A DNA stretch of 64,000 nucleotides from Ichthyophis bannanicus (taxonomy: Eukaryota > Chordata > Amphibia > Gymnophiona > Ichthyophiidae), in the NCBI GenBank assembly GCA_033557465.1, contig CM066047.1, positions 7,192,001-7,256,000 of the forward strand. Direction: 5' to 3'. This document shows, in pieces, positions 63,655 through 64,000 of this stretch; position 1 is the stretch's first letter; every line of letters begins with the position of its first letter. Under the pieces are notes generated by a model, which did not search any database, was not told the origin of the DNA, and saw only the letters and a list, made by a program, of their open reading frames with translations. A program made the translations under genes and the position numbers.

Positions 63655-63825
63655 TACAGCCGTCAGCATGAAGATCCTATTCCCTCACTCTGCCAGCTGT
63701 TTGTGTGAAGCTGGGAATGGTTAAAGGGCATTGCCTTTAACCTTTCCCAGCATTTGCGGCTTCACAGAAACAGCCACCAGCGTGAGGGAAAAGGATCTTC
63801 ACGCTGGCGGTTGTACAGAGGGAGC
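63655..63825. repeat. Palindrome in composite element copy 2
   Basis: gtacagccgtcagcatgaag on the left pairs with cttcacgctggcggttgtac on the right. The centre is taaagggcattgcctttaa near 63735. Arms are about 80 bp with scattered mismatches. Confidence 0.85.
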
Positions 63826-64000
63826 CAGGGCCTCGCGCAGGCGTCCCTGGCTCTCTCTGAAGCCATCTGGTGTGCCATAATGGTCTTTGCGTGGGGCCCT
63901 GTGCGAACAACATTATCGCACAATGGATGGGCCAGCCCTGATGCCATGAGAAAGTAGACAACAGCAATGTGCCCATTCCCACTGGTTGCAACCAGCCACA

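Larger units (their letters stand above)
62885..63940. mobile_element. Composite minisatellite-palindrome element, copy 2
   Basis: The same order of parts as 18655-19455: array (62925-63590), palindrome (63655-63825), then ggggccctgtgcgaacaac and a tggatgggccagccctg end near 63940. The palindrome sequence differs from copy 1 although its position and the end segment are alike. Confidence 0.55.

Overview
The window reads as gene-poor vertebrate DNA built mostly from transposable elements. I found no host gene with recognisable exons, and no tRNA, rRNA, CRISPR array or prokaryotic feature. The repeat mix is CR1 and L2 LINEs with 8-bp or AAAT-type 3' ends, an RTE/BovB-like LINE, a LINE with an R2/R4-like reverse transcriptase, tRNA-derived SINEs, hAT and Harbinger MITEs, and a nearly complete DIRS element. 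DIRS elements are known from fish, amphibians and some reptiles but not from birds or mammals. With the dense L2/CR1 load this suggests an amphibian with a large genome, perhaps a caecilian. The lineage call is inference.

Layout. 1-3.07 kb: CR1 family B, cut by an L2 3' fragment, a GC-rich inverted-repeat element and a palindromic MITE. 3.07-6.23 kb: GC-rich repeat, CR1 family A (-) and L2 (+). 6.2-12.7 kb: mostly unassigned, with a SINE, MITEs and CR1 3' ends. 12.7-15.9 kb: two unrelated LINEs on the minus strand. 15.9-20.5 kb: a 288-bp-arm inverted repeat, L2 pieces, a minisatellite-plus-palindrome element and a foldback element. 20.5-25.9 kb: mostly unassigned, with a SINE and old LINE fragments. 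25.9-31 kb: nest I (CR1-A containing L2 containing RTE). 31.2-37.9 kb: nest II (CR1-A containing L2 (-), which contains both a younger CR1-A and a small poly(A) insertion). 37.9-41 kb: mostly unassigned, with hAT MITEs. 41-52.6 kb: nest III (CR1-B containing L2 (-) containing a 6.2-kb DIRS). 52.6-53.8 kb: second foldback copy. 53.9-57.8 kb: nest IV (CR1-A split by an LTR-like unit carrying an ORF). 57.8-64 kb: unassigned DNA, a second LTR-like ORF unit on the minus strand, and a second minisatellite-plus-palindrome element.

The best-preserved coding parts are the DIRS reverse transcriptase/RNase H/methyltransferase-like ORF (open and motif-complete), the DIRS gag (one in-frame stop), the DIRS tyrosine recombinase (one frameshift), a 564-codon CR1-A RT ORF, and a 743-codon L2 ORF in which the RT catalytic YADD reads YAND. 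Nesting gives a relative age order at each site. The two LTR-like units at 54.0-55.5 and 60.1-61.7 kb carry long ORFs for basic, Ser/Arg-rich proteins that I cannot place; they are the best candidate here for something undescribed. All domain calls were made by eye without database searches.
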